64,000 nucleotides of DNA. Source: Mesorhizobium sp. SOD10 (GTDB taxonomy: Bacteria; Pseudomonadota; Alphaproteobacteria; Rhizobiales; Rhizobiaceae). Numbering within the stretch: the stretch's first letter is position 1; each line of letters begins with the position of its first letter. The notes under the pieces were generated by a model. The model was given only the letters and a program-made list of their open reading frames with translations. It searched no databases and was not told where the DNA came from. This document shows positions 1-9,678 of the stretch, in pieces. The position numbers and the translations under genes were made by a program. The stretch is taken from positions 124,001 to 188,000 of the forward strand of contig CCNA01000012.1 of the NCBI GenBank assembly GCA_000824805.1. Direction: 5' to 3'.

Positions 1-224
1 CTGTCCGACACGCCGGAGAAGTAGTTGAAGCCCTTGTTGTATTCGCGCACATGCTCGAAGCAGAAGCGGAAATATTCACCCTCCTTGAGGCGCCCGACCG
101 GCGCGCGATGTGTACCGGCCTCGTTGCAGCCGTCCCACTGGCAGATCGGGGCGCGCGACTTCAGCTCCGCGTCCTTCTCCGGCCGGATTCGAATTTTCTC
201 GAAATATTTGGGATACGCTTTCAT
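1..224 (-). CDS. J-domain (DnaJ-like) molecular chaperone, N-terminal part only
   Basis: Only the first 74 or so residues lie in the window; the rest runs off the left edge. The visible part starts MKAYPKYFEKIRIRP and contains a Cys-rich segment with ICQWDGC, then a C-x2-H (FCFEH) and REYNKGFNYFSG. From memory this is the N-terminal extension found in a rhizobial family of short DnaJ proteins, whose J domain lies near the C terminus and is therefore not seen here. The ATG at 224 is chosen because the reading frame carries typical coding bias from there on. The gene diverges from bolA, as is common in Rhizobiales. The family assignment rests on this extension and on the neighbour, so it is not certain. 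Confidence 0.7.
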   Translation of the reverse strand, partial: MKAYPKYFEKIRIRPEKDAELKSRAPICQWDGCNEAGTHRAPVGRLKEGEYFRFCFEHVREYNKGFNYFSGVSD

Positions 225-390
225 CTCTCCCATTTATGGGCCGTTCGCATGTGCGAAACAAGAATTGACATTTCGCCGATGATCGCCCTAACCGCTGAAT
301 CGCGGCTTAAAAAACGGTCGAATTCAAGATTTTGCGGCTGTGCCGCAGATAGGTTGCGGCTACACCGTCATGTGGGAAAAGGAAGCCCGG

Positions 391-693
391 ATGTCCATAC
401 AGTCGACGATGGAAAACAAGCTGAAAGCGGCGTTTTCGCCAGAAAGGCTCGCCGTCATCAATGAAAGCCACCTTCACGCCGGCCATCACCATGTCGAGCA
501 CGGCCACGAGGCCCACTTCGACGGCACCGGCGAAACGCATTTCCGCGTCCGGGTCGTCTCGGCCGCCTTTGCCGGCATGAGCCGCGTCGACCGTCACCGC
601 GCCGTCAACGAACTGCTTGCCGAGGAATTGAAAGCCGGCGTGCATGCGCTGGCGATCGAGCCGGCCGCGCCCGGCGAGAAGACGCGCTGGTAG
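391..693 (+). CDS. bolA: BolA family protein
   Basis: A 100-residue protein of usual BolA length. The family signature is visible: ESHLHAGHH near residue 25, THFRVRVVSAAFAGMSRVDRHRAVNELL in the middle, and GVHALAI towards the C terminus. BolA proteins bind [2Fe-2S] clusters together with monothiol glutaredoxins and affect iron regulation and cell shape; that role is from family knowledge. A local His-rich stretch (HAGHHHVEHGHEAHF) is more pronounced than in E. coli BolA. The ATG at 391 is preferred over upstream in-frame ATGs at 340 and 370 because AAGGAAG lies six bases before it. The gene ends flush against the convergent esterase gene with no spacer. Confidence 0.92.
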   Translation: MSIQSTMENKLKAAFSPERLAVINESHLHAGHHHVEHGHEAHFDGTGETHFRVRVVSAAFAGMSRVDRHRAVNELLAEELKAGVHALAIEPAAPGEKTRW

Positions 694-1500
694 TCAACCG
701 ACGGTCGCCCTGAGAAACGCCATCGCCGCCGCGGTCAAGGCGTCGCCGTCCTTGCCGAAATCGCTATTGATCGACATGTGCGTATAGGCGCTGCCGTCGA
801 ACAGCGTGACCTTGGTTCCCGTGGCGCGTAGGCGCTCGGCGAAGGCCCTGGACTCTTCGCCTCGCCCGGGCGCACGCGAATAGGCGATGAAGGTCGGCGG
901 ATGTTTCCTGCCGTCGACATAGCTCGCCGGCGACAGCGCCGCCCACTGTGCCGGGTCGGAGAAGGCACGCGCATAGGCTCGAGCCATGCCGCCATTCCTG
1001 GCAAGCGCGGCAAGGTCATAGGCCCTGGTGTCGTCGAGGATCAGTGCGGCGACCTCGGGCAACCCGCCGCGCAAGCCGGCCAGCGCAACCAGATGGCAGC
1101 CGGCCGAATGGCCCATGCCGACGATGCGGTTCGGGTCGCCGCCATACCGGGCGATATTGGCGCGCACATAGGCATAGGCCTTTTCGACGTCGCTGGCCTG
1201 GGTCGCGACATCGGCTTGCGGCAACATGCGGTAATCGATCGAGATGAAGAGGAAACCGTTGGCAACCAGGAAGCCCGGCTTGGCGCCGACCTGGCTGCGG
1301 TTGCCGAACCGCCAGGCGCCCCCATGGACGAAGAAGACCACCGGCAGGTTCTTCGCGCCGTCCGCGGCATAGATGTCGAGCTTGGCCGGACCGTAGTCGC
1401 GGGTTTGCGGTTCGGGCTGGACCGGAGGCCCGGCGGCTGACGCACCTGCCGGCAAAAGCGCCGCCAAGAATGCCACGATGAAGCTGCGTCGATCGATCAT
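694..1500 (-). CDS. Exported alpha/beta-hydrolase (esterase/lipase-like)
   Basis: 268 residues with an N-terminal signal peptide (MIDRRSF followed by a hydrophobic stretch ending near AGASAA), so it should act outside the cytoplasm. The hormone-sensitive-lipase/carboxylesterase pattern is clear: oxyanion motif HGGAWRFG at about residue 60, nucleophile elbow GHSAG near residue 130, and a late His in AYTHMS that can complete the triad. The natural substrate cannot be told; such enzymes hydrolyse small esters or act beside formamidases. The start at 1500 has a GAGG a few bases upstream, and an ATG at 1506 in the same frame is also possible. It converges with bolA and diverges from prkA. Confidence 0.8.
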   Translation of the reverse strand: MIDRRSFIVAFLAALLPAGASAAGPPVQPEPQTRDYGPAKLDIYAADGAKNLPVVFFVHGGAWRFGNRSQVGAKPGFLVANGFLFISIDYRMLPQADVATQASDVEKAYAYVRANIARYGGDPNRIVGMGHSAGCHLVALAGLRGGLPEVAALILDDTRAYDLAALARNGGMARAYARAFSDPAQWAALSPASYVDGRKHPPTFIAYSRAPGRGEESRAFAERLRATGTKVTLFDGSAYTHMSINSDFGKDGDALTAAAMAFLRATVG

Positions 1501-1710
1501 CGCCATCCTCGGACAGTTGTGCCGCAGCGGGCACGGATGCTAGCCGCGCCTCGTTGCCGACCCAAAATGATAACTTTCGGTGCGAAAACAAATCCACTCC
1601 TTGACCGTCCGCTGGCAATCACCACGTATGTTCACAGGCGAGCACTTTCGGCCGCGTCGGGTATCAACCGAGGTCAATGCCAGATTGCATGCGCTATCCT
1701 TCACAATGAG

Positions 1711-1736
1711 GGAACCAACAGTGCTTTCCGGCAGTT
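1711..1736 (+). promoter_or_regulatory. EcfG/RpoE2-type general stress promoter of the prkA operon
   Basis: GGAAC at 1711-1715 is followed 18 bases later by GTT at 1734-1736. This matches the GGAAC-N18/19-TT element described for the alphaproteobacterial general-stress sigma factor EcfG (RpoE2). It lies about 50 bp before the prkA ATG, which fits a short leader. PrkA-YeaH-SpoVR are stationary-phase or stress genes in other proteobacteria, so location and function agree. No transcript evidence is available here. Confidence 0.55.
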
Positions 1737-1786
1737 GATGCAGCGATGAGCCGATTGGCAGCCCATCGGCTCCGAGGCAAAGCATC

Positions 1787-3736
1787 ATGCGCGAGAACCA
1801 ATCAGACGTCTTCGACCTTTTTTCGGAGATTTATTCCAACGCGGCCCAGGAAGAGATCAGCCTGCAGCAATATCTGCTGGCGTGCCGCGAAGACAGATCC
1901 ATGTACGCTTCGGCGCCCGAACGCATGGTCGAGGCAATCGGCGAGCCGAATCTCATCGATACCAGCAAGGACGAGCGGCTCGGCCGCATTTTCTCCAACC
2001 GCACCATCAAGATCTATCCCTCTTTCTCCGACTTCTACGGAATGGAGGACACGATCGAGCGCATCGCCGGATATTTCCGCTATGCCTCGCAAGGGCTCGA
2101 GGAGCGTAAGCAGATCCTCTATCTTCTCGGCCCGGTCGGCGGCGGCAAGTCCTCGCTCGCCGAACGGCTGAAGAGGCTGATGGAAGAGCGCCCGATCTAC
2201 ACGCTCAAGGTTGGCAACCAGATCAGCCCGATCTTCGAATCGCCACTCGGCCTTTTCCATCCCGATCGCATGGGCGATCTGCTGGAAGACAAATACGGCA
2301 TCGCCCGCCGCCGCCTGAACGGATTGATCTCCCCCTGGGCGGCCAAGCGTCTCGACGAGCTGTCCGGCGACATCTCCAAATTCAGCGTGGTCAGGCTGAT
2401 GCCGTCGCGGCTGCGCCAGATCGCCATCGCCAAGACCGAGCCCGGCGACGAGAACAATCAGGACGTCTCGGCCCTGGTCGGCAAGGTCGACATCAGGCAA
2501 TTGGAGAATTTCAGCCAGTCCGACCCGGACGCTTATTCCTACAGCGGCGGCCTCAACCGGACGACGCAAGGGCTGCTCGAATTCGTCGAGATGTTCAAGG
2601 CGCCTATCAAGGTCCTGCATCCGTTGCTGACCGCAACCCAGGAAGGCAGCTACAACGGCACCGAGAATTTCGGCGCTTTCCCCTATCAGGGCATCGTTGT
2701 CGCCCATTCCAACGAATCGGAATGGCAGCAGTTCAAGAACAACAAGAACAACGAGGCCTTCCTCGACCGCATCCTCGTGGTCAAGGTCCCCTACTGCCTG
2801 CGCGTCACCGAGGAACGGCATATCTACGAGAAGCTGCTGCGCGAGAGCGAGCTGGCGAACAGCCCTTGCGCGCCGGAGGTGCTGGACATCCTCAGCCGCT
2901 TCACCGTCTCGACCCGCCTTGCCGAGCACGAGAACTCGCCGCTTTACACGAAGATGCGCGCGTATGACGGCGAGAACCTCAAGGAGGTCGATCCGAAGGC
3001 GAAGTCGGTCCAGGAATATCGCGACGCCGCCGGCGTCGACGAAGGCATGACCGGGGTCAGCACCCGCTTCGCCTTCAAGATCCTGTCGCAGACCTTCAAC
3101 TACGATACCAAGGAGGTCGCCGCCGACCCCGTGCACCTGATGTACATCCTCGAGGAGGCGATCAAGCGCGAGCAATTTCCGAAGGAAACGGAAGCCGCCT
3201 ATCTGGAGTTCATCAAGTCGGAACTCGCGACGCGTTATGCCGAGTTCATCGGCCACGAGATCCAGAAGGCCTATCTGGAATCCTACAGCGAGTACGGCCA
3301 GAATCTCTTCGACCGCTACATCGCCTACGCCGATGCCTGGATCGAGGATCAGGACTACAAGGACCCCGATACCGGCCAGATCCTCAACCGCGAGGTTCTC
3401 GACAAGGAATTGTCGCAGGTCGAGAAACCCGCCGGCATCGCCAATCCCAAGGACTTCCGCAACGAAGTGGTCAAATTCACCTTGCGCGCGCGGGCGCGCA
3501 ACCATGGCCGCAACCCCTCCTGGACGAGCTATGAAAAGCTTCGCGAGGTCATCGAGAAGCGCATGTTCGGCCAGGTCGAGGACCTGTTGCCGGTGATCAG
3601 CTTCGGCTCCAAGCAGGACAGCGTCACGGAGAAGCGGCACAATGAATTCGTGCAGCGCATGGTGGAGCGCGGCTATACCCAACGGCAGGTGCGACGGCTG
3701 GTCGACTGGTACATGCGCGTGAATAAGGCGGGATGA
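1787..3736 (+). CDS. prkA: PrkA-family serine protein kinase / AAA+ ATPase
   Basis: 649 residues, the normal length of PrkA (YeaG in E. coli). A P-loop GPVGGGKSS is at about residues 115-123, the expected position for the AAA+ N-terminal domain; the C-terminal half carries the PrkA domain. In enterobacteria YeaG is induced by nitrogen starvation and stationary phase, and in Bacillus PrkA affects sporulation; the targets here are unknown. It is the first gene of a three-gene unit: its stop overlaps the start of the DUF444 gene by four bases (ATGA). It is preceded by a likely EcfG promoter at 1711. The length and motif leave little doubt about the family. Confidence 0.95.
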   Translation: MRENQSDVFDLFSEIYSNAAQEEISLQQYLLACREDRSMYASAPERMVEAIGEPNLIDTSKDERLGRIFSNRTIKIYPSFSDFYGMEDTIERIAGYFRYASQGLEERKQILYLLGPVGGGKSSLAERLKRLMEERPIYTLKVGNQISPIFESPLGLFHPDRMGDLLEDKYGIARRRLNGLISPWAAKRLDELSGDISKFSVVRLMPSRLRQIAIAKTEPGDENNQDVSALVGKVDIRQLENFSQSDPDAYSYSGGLNRTTQGLLEFVEMFKAPIKVLHPLLTATQEGSYNGTENFGAFPYQGIVVAHSNESEWQQFKNNKNNEAFLDRILVVKVPYCLRVTEERHIYEKLLRESELANSPCAPEVLDILSRFTVSTRLAEHENSPLYTKMRAYDGENLKEVDPKAKSVQEYRDAAGVDEGMTGVSTRFAFKILSQTFNYDTKEVAADPVHLMYILEEAIKREQFPKETEAAYLEFIKSELATRYAEFIGHEIQKAYLESYSEYGQNLFDRYIAYADAWIEDQDYKDPDTGQILNREVLDKELSQVEKPAGIANPKDFRNEVVKFTLRARARNHGRNPSWTSYEKLREVIEKRMFGQVEDLLPVISFGSKQDSVTEKRHNEFVQRMVERGYTQRQVRRLVDWYMRVNKAG

Positions 3737-5064
3737 GCAAAGCGGACGGTTCCATGCCGATCTTCATCGACCGCCGCCTGAACCCGAAGGACAAAAGCCT
3801 GGGCAACCGCCAGCGCTTCCTTAGGCGTGCCCGCGAGGAGCTCAAGCGCAGTATCCGCGACCAGGTCCGCACCGGCGGCATCGCCGAAGTCGACCGCGAG
3901 CATGCCGTGCCCATGCCTCGCAAAGGCACCGGCGAGCCGACCTTCGGCGACGACAAGGCAAGTGGCCGGCGCCAGCACATCCTGCCGGGCAACAGGACGT
4001 TCAGTCCCGGCGATCTGATCTCCAAGCCGGGCGGCGGCGGAGGCTACGGGTCGGCCCCGGGTACCAAGGAATCCGAAGACGACTTCCGCTTCGTGCTGTC
4101 GCGCGAGGAAGTGCTCGACCTCTTCTTCGAGGATCTCGAACTGCCCGATCTGGTCAAACTCAATCTCAAGCAGATATTGAGCTTCAAGCCGCGACGCGCA
4201 GGTTTCACGGCAAGCGGGGCGCCGACCAACATCAATGTCGGGCGCACGATGCGCAACAGCCATGGGCGGCGCATCGCGCTGAGACGCCCCAAACAGGAGG
4301 AGCTCGACGCGATCGCCCGCCAGATTGCCGAACTGGAAGCAAAGCCGGCAAGTGCTGCGGTGAGCGAACGCATCGCCGCCCTGCGCGAGGCGTTCGAGCG
4401 GCTTGAGCGCCGGCGCAGGCGCATTGCCTATGTCGACCCGGTCGACATCCGCTTCAATCGCTTCGATCCCCAGCCCGTGCCCAATGCGAATGCGGTCATG
4501 TTCTGCCTGATGGACGTCTCCGGCTCGATGGGAGAGCGCGAGAAGGACCTGGCCAAACGCTTCTTCGTGCTGCTGCATCTGTTCCTGACGCGCCGCTACG
4601 AACGCATCGAGGTGGTCTTCATCCGCCATACCCACGAAGCCAAGGAGGTGGACGAGCATACATTCTTTTATCACACCGAAAGCGGCGGCACGGTCGTCTC
4701 AACCGCGCTCGAGGAGATGCACCGCATCATCGAAGAACGCTACCCGGTCGCCGAATGGAATATTTACGCCGCCCAGGCCTCCGACGGCGACAATTTCGCC
4801 ACCGACTCCGAGCGCTGCATAGAACTGCTCGACCGCAAGCTCATGCGGCTTTGCCAGTATTTCGCCTATGTGGAGATCATCGACGAGCGGGAAAGCCATA
4901 TTTTCGGCTCGACCGAGAACGGGACGTCGCTCTGGCGCGCCTACAATGCCGTCGACGGGAAATGGCCGAACTTCCAGATGAGGCGCATCGCCGCGCCGGC
5001 CGACATATACCCGGTCTTCCGACAGCTCTTCGCCAGGCAGCCTGATCTGCGCAAGAGCGCTTGA
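3733..5064 (+). CDS. yeaH: YeaH/YhbH family protein (DUF444)
   Basis: 443 residues matching the DUF444 family: N terminus MPIFIDRRLNPKDKSLGNRQRF, a Gly-rich segment around residues 97-103, and a von Willebrand A-like metal site MDVSGSMGEREK at about residues 258-269. The family always accompanies prkA and spoVR in proteobacteria; its biochemical activity is not known. It overlaps prkA by ATGA and the downstream frame by TTGA, so translation of the three genes is probably coupled. Confidence 0.93.
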   Translation: MSKADGSMPIFIDRRLNPKDKSLGNRQRFLRRAREELKRSIRDQVRTGGIAEVDREHAVPMPRKGTGEPTFGDDKASGRRQHILPGNRTFSPGDLISKPGGGGGYGSAPGTKESEDDFRFVLSREEVLDLFFEDLELPDLVKLNLKQILSFKPRRAGFTASGAPTNINVGRTMRNSHGRRIALRRPKQEELDAIARQIAELEAKPASAAVSERIAALREAFERLERRRRRIAYVDPVDIRFNRFDPQPVPNANAVMFCLMDVSGSMGEREKDLAKRFFVLLHLFLTRRYERIEVVFIRHTHEAKEVDEHTFFYHTESGGTVVSTALEEMHRIIEERYPVAEWNIYAAQASDGDNFATDSERCIELLDRKLMRLCQYFAYVEIIDERESHIFGSTENGTSLWRAYNAVDGKWPNFQMRRIAAPADIYPVFRQLFARQPDLRKSA

Positions 5065-5075
5065 GGGCTTCGGAA

Positions 5076-6620
5076 ATGGTCAACCAGGCGCGCAAGTCCG
5101 AACTGCTGTTTTCCGGGTCGGACTGGGATTTCAAGAAACTGTCCCGGGCCTATGAAGAGATCGAGGCGATCGGCCTCGAGGAGCTTCGCCTCGACATCTA
5201 TCCGGTGCAGATGGAGGTCATCTCTTCAGAGCAGATGCTCGACGCCTATTCCTCGGTTGGCATGCCGCTGATGTACCGGCACTGGTCGTTCGGCAAGCGC
5301 TTCCTCTACGATGAGCTTCTCTACCGCAAGGGCGCGCGCGGTCTGGCCTATGAGCTCGTCATCAATTCCAACCCCTGCATCGTCTATCTCATGGAAGAGA
5401 ACACCATGGCTCTGCAGGCCCTGGTGACCGCCCATGCCGCGCTCGGACACAACCATTTCTTCAAGAACAATCATCTCTTCCAGCAATGGACCGACGCCGG
5501 CGGCATTTTGAGCTATCTGGATTTTGCCAAGAGCTACATCGCCCGATGCGAGGAAAGGCACGGCCTGGCCGCTGTCGAGGCGATTCTGGATTCGGCCCAC
5601 GCGCTGATGGAGCAGGGCGTGTTCCGCTACCATCGGCCGCCGAAACTGTCATCGGAGCAACAGCGCGAAGGGCTGCGCGAGCGCCTCGAATATGAGGAGC
5701 GCTCCTTCAACGATCTGTGGCGGACGCTGCCGCCCTCGCAGGGAAAGAGCAAGCCTGAAGCAGGGGAAGACAACCTTGCCGAGAGGAAGAAATCGCTCAA
5801 TCTGCCGGAGGAAAACCTGCTCTATTTCCTCGAGAAGAACAGCCTCGTCCTTGAGCCCTGGCAGCGCGAGATCGTCAGGATCGTGCGTGTCATCGCGCAA
5901 TATTTCTACCCCCAGCGGCAAACCCAGGTGATGAACGAAGGCTGCGCCACCTTCGTCCACTACACGCTCATGAACACGCTTTTCGATCGTGGCCGCATCA
6001 GCGAAGGCGCCATGCTCGAGATCTTGCGCAACCACTCGAACGTGGTCTTTCAGCCGTCTTATGACGATCCGCGCTTTTCCGGCATCAATCCCTATGCGCT
6101 CGGTCTCGACATGATGCAGGACATCCAGCGCATCTCTACCGCGCCGACCGCCGAGGACCGCGACTGGTTTCCCGACATCGCCGGCCGCGGCGACTGGCGC
6201 GACACGCTGCTCGACGCATGGGCAAACCATCGCGACGAATCCTTCATCCGCCAGTATCTGAGCCCGGCGCTGATCCGCAAATGGCGGCTCTTCGTGCTAG
6301 CCGACGGCGCCGACGAGCCGCATTACGAAGTCGCCTCCATCCACAATGAGCGTGGCTATGCCAAGATACGGTCGGCTCTGGCGCAAAGCTACGACATCGG
6401 AGCCAGCCGTCCCGACATCCAGGTGGTCGATGTCGACCTTCTGGGCGACCGCCACCTGCGGCTCCAGCACACGGTGAAGGACGGCGTCATGCTCGAGGGC
6501 GAAAGCCGCGACGCGACACTGCGCCATGTCCGCAACCTCTGGGGCTACGACGTCAGCCTGGCCGCTATCGACGGTGGAACCGGCGCGATGCTCAGCGAGC
6601 GCTGGACCAAGGAACTTTGA
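5076..6620 (+). CDS. SpoVR family protein (YcgB-like)
   Basis: 514 residues with the SpoVR hallmarks: SGSDWDF near the N terminus, MPLMYRHWSFGKRF around residue 70, FKNNHLFQQW, and NEGCATFVHYTLMN with many conserved His and Glu residues. The biochemical role of the family is unknown; Bacillus SpoVR is needed for proper spore cortex, while proteobacterial homologues are stress genes. The ATG at 5076 is preferred because GAGG lies nine bases upstream. A TTG at 5061 overlapping the previous stop would add five residues. It is the last gene of the prkA-yeaH-spoVR operon. Confidence 0.94.
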   Translation: MVNQARKSELLFSGSDWDFKKLSRAYEEIEAIGLEELRLDIYPVQMEVISSEQMLDAYSSVGMPLMYRHWSFGKRFLYDELLYRKGARGLAYELVINSNPCIVYLMEENTMALQALVTAHAALGHNHFFKNNHLFQQWTDAGGILSYLDFAKSYIARCEERHGLAAVEAILDSAHALMEQGVFRYHRPPKLSSEQQREGLRERLEYEERSFNDLWRTLPPSQGKSKPEAGEDNLAERKKSLNLPEENLLYFLEKNSLVLEPWQREIVRIVRVIAQYFYPQRQTQVMNEGCATFVHYTLMNTLFDRGRISEGAMLEILRNHSNVVFQPSYDDPRFSGINPYALGLDMMQDIQRISTAPTAEDRDWFPDIAGRGDWRDTLLDAWANHRDESFIRQYLSPALIRKWRLFVLADGADEPHYEVASIHNERGYAKIRSALAQSYDIGASRPDIQVVDVDLLGDRHLRLQHTVKDGVMLEGESRDATLRHVRNLWGYDVSLAAIDGGTGAMLSERWTKEL

Positions 6621-6647
6621 GCGAGATTGTTCGTAGCTCAGGTCGCC

Positions 6648-7544
6648 TCAGCCCTCGCCGGCGGGCCTGATCCTCAACCTCGCAATGCGGTTCTTGTCGC
6701 GCTTCATCACCACGAAACGCTTGCCGTGGAAGGTGAAAGCCTGCTTCTCCTCCGGGATCGACTGCGTCTCATGGATGACGAGACCGGCAATCGTCGTCGC
6801 CTCCTCGTCGGGCAAGTCCCAGTCGAGCGCGCGGTTCAGGTCGCGAATCGGCACCGTGCCGTCGACGACGACCGAGCCGTCGGCTTCCTTCTTTACGCCC
6901 TGCATGTCGATATCGTGCTCGTCGGCAATCTCGCCGACGATCTCTTCGATAATGTCTTCAAGCGTCACCAGTCCTTCGACCTCGCCATACTCGTCGACGA
7001 CGATGGCGAAATGCGCCTTGCGACGCAGGAAGGCGTTAAGCTGTTCCTGCAAGGTGGTGGTATCCGGCACGAACCACGGCTTCGCCGCGATCTTCATGAC
7101 GTCGATCCGCGAAAAGTCGTTGCCGACCTCGTTGAGGGCTCTCAGCAGATCCTTCGCATGCAGCACGCCGACGATGTTGTCGAGCGAGCCCTTCCACAGC
7201 GGCATGCGGGTGTGCGGGCTCTGCAGGATCTCGCGCACCACCGCTTCGGGCGCATTGTCGGCATTGACCGAGCGCATATTGGTGCGGTGGACCATGACGT
7301 CCGATACTTCGAGCTCATCGAGTTCGAAGAGGCCCTCGAGCCGGTTGCGCTCCTCACCGGCAGCCGCGCCCTCGCGGCGGGCATCGTCGCCGTCTTCATC
7401 CTTGCCGTTGCGCTCGGATCGCTGCGGCGGCTCGATCGGCCGCAGCGCGTAGCCGCAAGCGGCAAGCAAGCGGGCGCGGAACAGAAGCGCCAAAAGCACG
7501 ATGGCGGCGAGGACGGCGGCGACGATCCAGCCGGCGCCGGTCAT
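6648..7544 (-). CDS. CorC/HlyC-type CBS-pair protein lacking the CNNM membrane domain
   Basis: 298 residues. One hydrophobic helix occupies about residues 5-28, then comes a charged linker rich in Arg, Asp and Glu. The CorC core follows: [11 protein letters not shown], a CBS pair with [21 protein letters not shown] and [31 protein letters not shown], and a C-terminal CorC_HlyC domain. Full-length family members of about 430 residues start with a four-helix CNNM (DUF21) domain that is missing here; Rickettsia TlyC is a known short version. The family is linked to Mg or Co efflux and to membrane stability. It overlaps the aroB stop by ATGA and so belongs to the aroK-aroB transcript. Confidence 0.85.
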   Translation of the reverse strand: MTGAGWIVAAVLAAIVLLALLFRARLLAACGYALRPIEPPQRSERNGKDEDGDDARREGAAAGEERNRLEGLFELDELEVSDVMVHRTNMRSVNADNAPEAVVREILQSPHTRMPLWKGSLDNIVGVLHAKDLLRALNEVGNDFSRIDVMKIAAKPWFVPDTTTLQEQLNAFLRRKAHFAIVVDEYGEVEGLVTLEDIIEEIVGEIADEHDIDMQGVKKEADGSVVVDGTVPIRDLNRALDWDLPDEEATTIAGLVIHETQSIPEEKQAFTFHGKRFVVMKRDKNRIARLRIRPAGEG

Positions 7545-8686
7545 CTAGGATGGCTCACTTTGAGCCTTCCGGGATGGCTCAGCTTGAGGAAGGAGAGCAC
7601 TTCCGAGGGCGGCACGTCCTTGGCGATGAACGACTGGCCGATGCCGCGCGTCAGGATGAAGGTCAGCGCGCCGCGCGAGACTTTCTTGTCCTGGGTGATG
7701 AAGCCGAGCAGCGCCTCGGCGTCGGGCAGCCCGCCCGGAATATCGGCCATCCGCCAAGGCAGGCCGACGGCGCGCAAATGCGCCTCCACGCGTTCCGCGT
7801 CGTCCGGGCTCGCCAGGTTGAGCCGCGCTGAAAAACGATGCGCCAGCGCCATACCGATGGCGACGCCCTCGCCATGGACGAGGCGCGCGCCATCATATTG
7901 GGTGGCGGCTTCCAGCGCATGGCCGAATGTGTGGCCGAGATTGAGCAGCGCGCGGTCGCCGGTCTCGAACTCGTCGCGGGCGACGACGTCGGCCTTGGCG
8001 CGGCAGGCCTCGGCGATTGCCTCGACCCGCGCCGGACCGCCCGCAAAAACCTCCCGCCAGTTCTGTTCCAGCCAGGCGAAGAAGGCCGGGCGATCGATCA
8101 GCCCGTATTTGGCGAGCTCGGCATAGCCGGCGCGGAACTCGCGGATCGGCAGGGTGTCGAGCACATCCGTGTCGGCGAGCACCAGCCTGGGCTGGTGGAA
8201 GACGCCGACAAGGTTCTTGCCGCGCGTGCTGTTGATGCCGGTCTTGCCGCCGACGGAGGAATCGACCTGCGCCAAGAGCGAGGTCGGAATTTGCACGAAA
8301 TTCATGCCGCGCCGCACGATGCCGGAAGCGAAGCCGGCAAGGTCGCCGATGACGCCGCCGCCGAGCGCGATCACCACGTCGCGGCGTTCGAGCTTTGCGG
8401 CCAGCACGCCGTCGACCACCTCCTCGAGATGGGCGAAACTCTTGGTCTTTTCGCCCGCCGGCAATGTGATGACGGCGGACTGGATGCCGCCTTTCTCCAG
8501 CCCTGCCTTCAGCGCCTCGAGATGCGCGGCGGCGACGTTCTCGTCGGTGACGATGGCCGCCCGGGTACCGGGAAGGCGGCGCGCGATCTCTTCGCCGGAG
8601 CGCGCAAGTAGCCCCGAGCCGATGAGGATGTCATAGGCGCGGTCGGCGAGCCCGACCTCGACCTTTACCGGTTCGGCATGGCTCAC
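7541..8686 (-). CDS. aroB: 3-dehydroquinate synthase
   Basis: 381 residues. AroB converts DAHP to 3-dehydroquinate, the second step of the shikimate pathway, in the cytoplasm with NAD and a divalent metal. Visible signatures are [16 protein letters not shown] and [23 protein letters not shown], the NAD and substrate sites, and [13 protein letters not shown] with metal-binding histidines. The start is a GTG at 8686 that overlaps the aroK stop (GTGA). The last residues contain a small internal repeat ([13 protein letters not shown]) not expected in AroB cores. Gene order aroK-aroB-corC-like is conserved in rhizobia. Confidence 0.97.
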   Translation of the reverse strand: MSHAEPVKVEVGLADRAYDILIGSGLLARSGEEIARRLPGTRAAIVTDENVAAAHLEALKAGLEKGGIQSAVITLPAGEKTKSFAHLEEVVDGVLAAKLERRDVVIALGGGVIGDLAGFASGIVRRGMNFVQIPTSLLAQVDSSVGGKTGINSTRGKNLVGVFHQPRLVLADTDVLDTLPIREFRAGYAELAKYGLIDRPAFFAWLEQNWREVFAGGPARVEAIAEACRAKADVVARDEFETGDRALLNLGHTFGHALEAATQYDGARLVHGEGVAIGMALAHRFSARLNLASPDDAERVEAHLRAVGLPWRMADIPGGLPDAEALLGFITQDKKVSRGALTFILTRGIGQSFIAKDVPPSEVLSFLKLSHPGRLKVSHPR

Positions 8687-9312
8687 GACTGCACCTCGTC
8701 GGTTGTGGCGCCCGTAGCGCCCGTCGCGATCGCCTCAACGCCGAGATGGGCGCAAAGCGCCGCGACCACTTCGCCGGCGATGATCTCCTTGCGGTCGTCG
8801 CGCGTCGGCACGGTCAGGTCGGCCGTGGCATAGACCGGATAGCGCTCGCCCATCAGCTTCTCCAGCACGCCGCGCGGATCGGGATTCTTGAGCAGCGGCC
8901 GGTTCTGTTTCTTGGAGACGCGCTCCATCAACAGGTCCAGATCGGCCTTCAGCCAGACCGATACGCCATGCGCGGAAATCGCCTCGCGCGTCTGCGCGTT
9001 CATGAAGGCGCCGCCGCCGGTCGACAACACTTGCGGTCCGTTCTCCAGCAGACGCAGGATCACGCGCTGCTCCAGCGCCCGGAATTCCGGCTCGCCATAG
9101 CGCTCGAACAGCTCCGGCACCGTCATGCGCGAAACGCTTTCGATCTCCTGGTCGCTGTCCATGAAGGGCAGCGAAAGCATCGTCGCCACCTTGCGCCCGA
9201 TCGCCGTCTTGCCGGCCCCCATCAGCCCGACGAAGACGATCGAACGGCTGCCGAGCGCTTCGATCAGCGCGGCACGGCCTTCGTCCGTCGGATTGGGTGA
9301 CAAAGCGTTCAT
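8683..9312 (-). CDS. aroK: Shikimate kinase
   Basis: 209 residues. It phosphorylates shikimate to shikimate-3-phosphate. The P-loop [12 protein letters not shown] is at about residues 29-40; the substrate-binding DSDQEIE and STGGGAF motifs and the lid RPLL follow. The ATG at 9312 is chosen because an AAAGAGG sequence precedes it; an in-frame ATG at 9339 and a longer open frame to 9459 are probably untranslated leader. It overlaps aroB by four bases and diverges from the small membrane gene at 9502. Confidence 0.95.
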   Translation of the reverse strand: MNALSPNPTDEGRAALIEALGSRSIVFVGLMGAGKTAIGRKVATMLSLPFMDSDQEIESVSRMTVPELFERYGEPEFRALEQRVILRLLENGPQVLSTGGGAFMNAQTREAISAHGVSVWLKADLDLLMERVSKKQNRPLLKNPDPRGVLEKLMGERYPVYATADLTVPTRDDRKEIIAGEVVAALCAHLGVEAIATGATGATTDEVQS

Positions 9313-9501
9313 CGGGGCCTCTTTGCGCCGTATCGACATCAAAAGCCTGTTTGCGTCAAGCACAGCCGGACAAAGGTCCAGGAAGCTTTTCCGGGAAAAC
9401 CTGCAGCGACCGGAATCCTTCGTCCTTGAATTGCCTGGATTGGCGTCCCATAAGGGCACAGGGCTTTGGAAACGCAGAACAACAAGACGGGCGAAAATTG
9501 A

Positions 9502-9678
9502 ATGCCGACTTTGTTTCGCTTCGTCGTGACGCTGGCGGTTCTAGCAGGCATTGCCTATGGCGTGATGTTCGCCTTGGCGATGTTCGTGGAGCCGAGAAAG
9601 GCGGAAATGAGCATCCGTATTCCGGCCGAAAAACTAAACCCCAAGAAAACCGACGAAGCACTAATCCCGGCCCGATGA
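9502..9678 (+). CDS. Small membrane protein coupled to xerD
   Basis: 58 residues: MPTLFRFVV, then a hydrophobic helix (about residues 7-29), then a Lys-rich tail ending in LIPAR. The topology suggests a single-pass inner-membrane protein with its tail on one face. The stop overlaps the xerD ATG (ATGA), and third-position GC bias is clear for the N-terminal half. From memory similar short genes occur upstream of xerD in rhizobia, often misnamed histidine kinase. The function is unknown; a role near cell division or chromosome segregation is only suggested by the coupling. Confidence 0.7.
   Translation: MPTLFRFVVTLAVLAGIAYGVMFALAMFVEPRKAEMSIRIPAEKLNPKKTDEALIPAR

Noticed and set aside
1802..3682. 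A long open frame antisense to prkA
   Set aside because: It is a by-product of GC-rich codon use in prkA; it lacks a ribosome-binding site and any recognisable family.
6627..8126. A 499-residue plus-strand frame over the corC-like and aroB genes
   Set aside because: Both genes on the other strand have complete motifs, and this frame has none.
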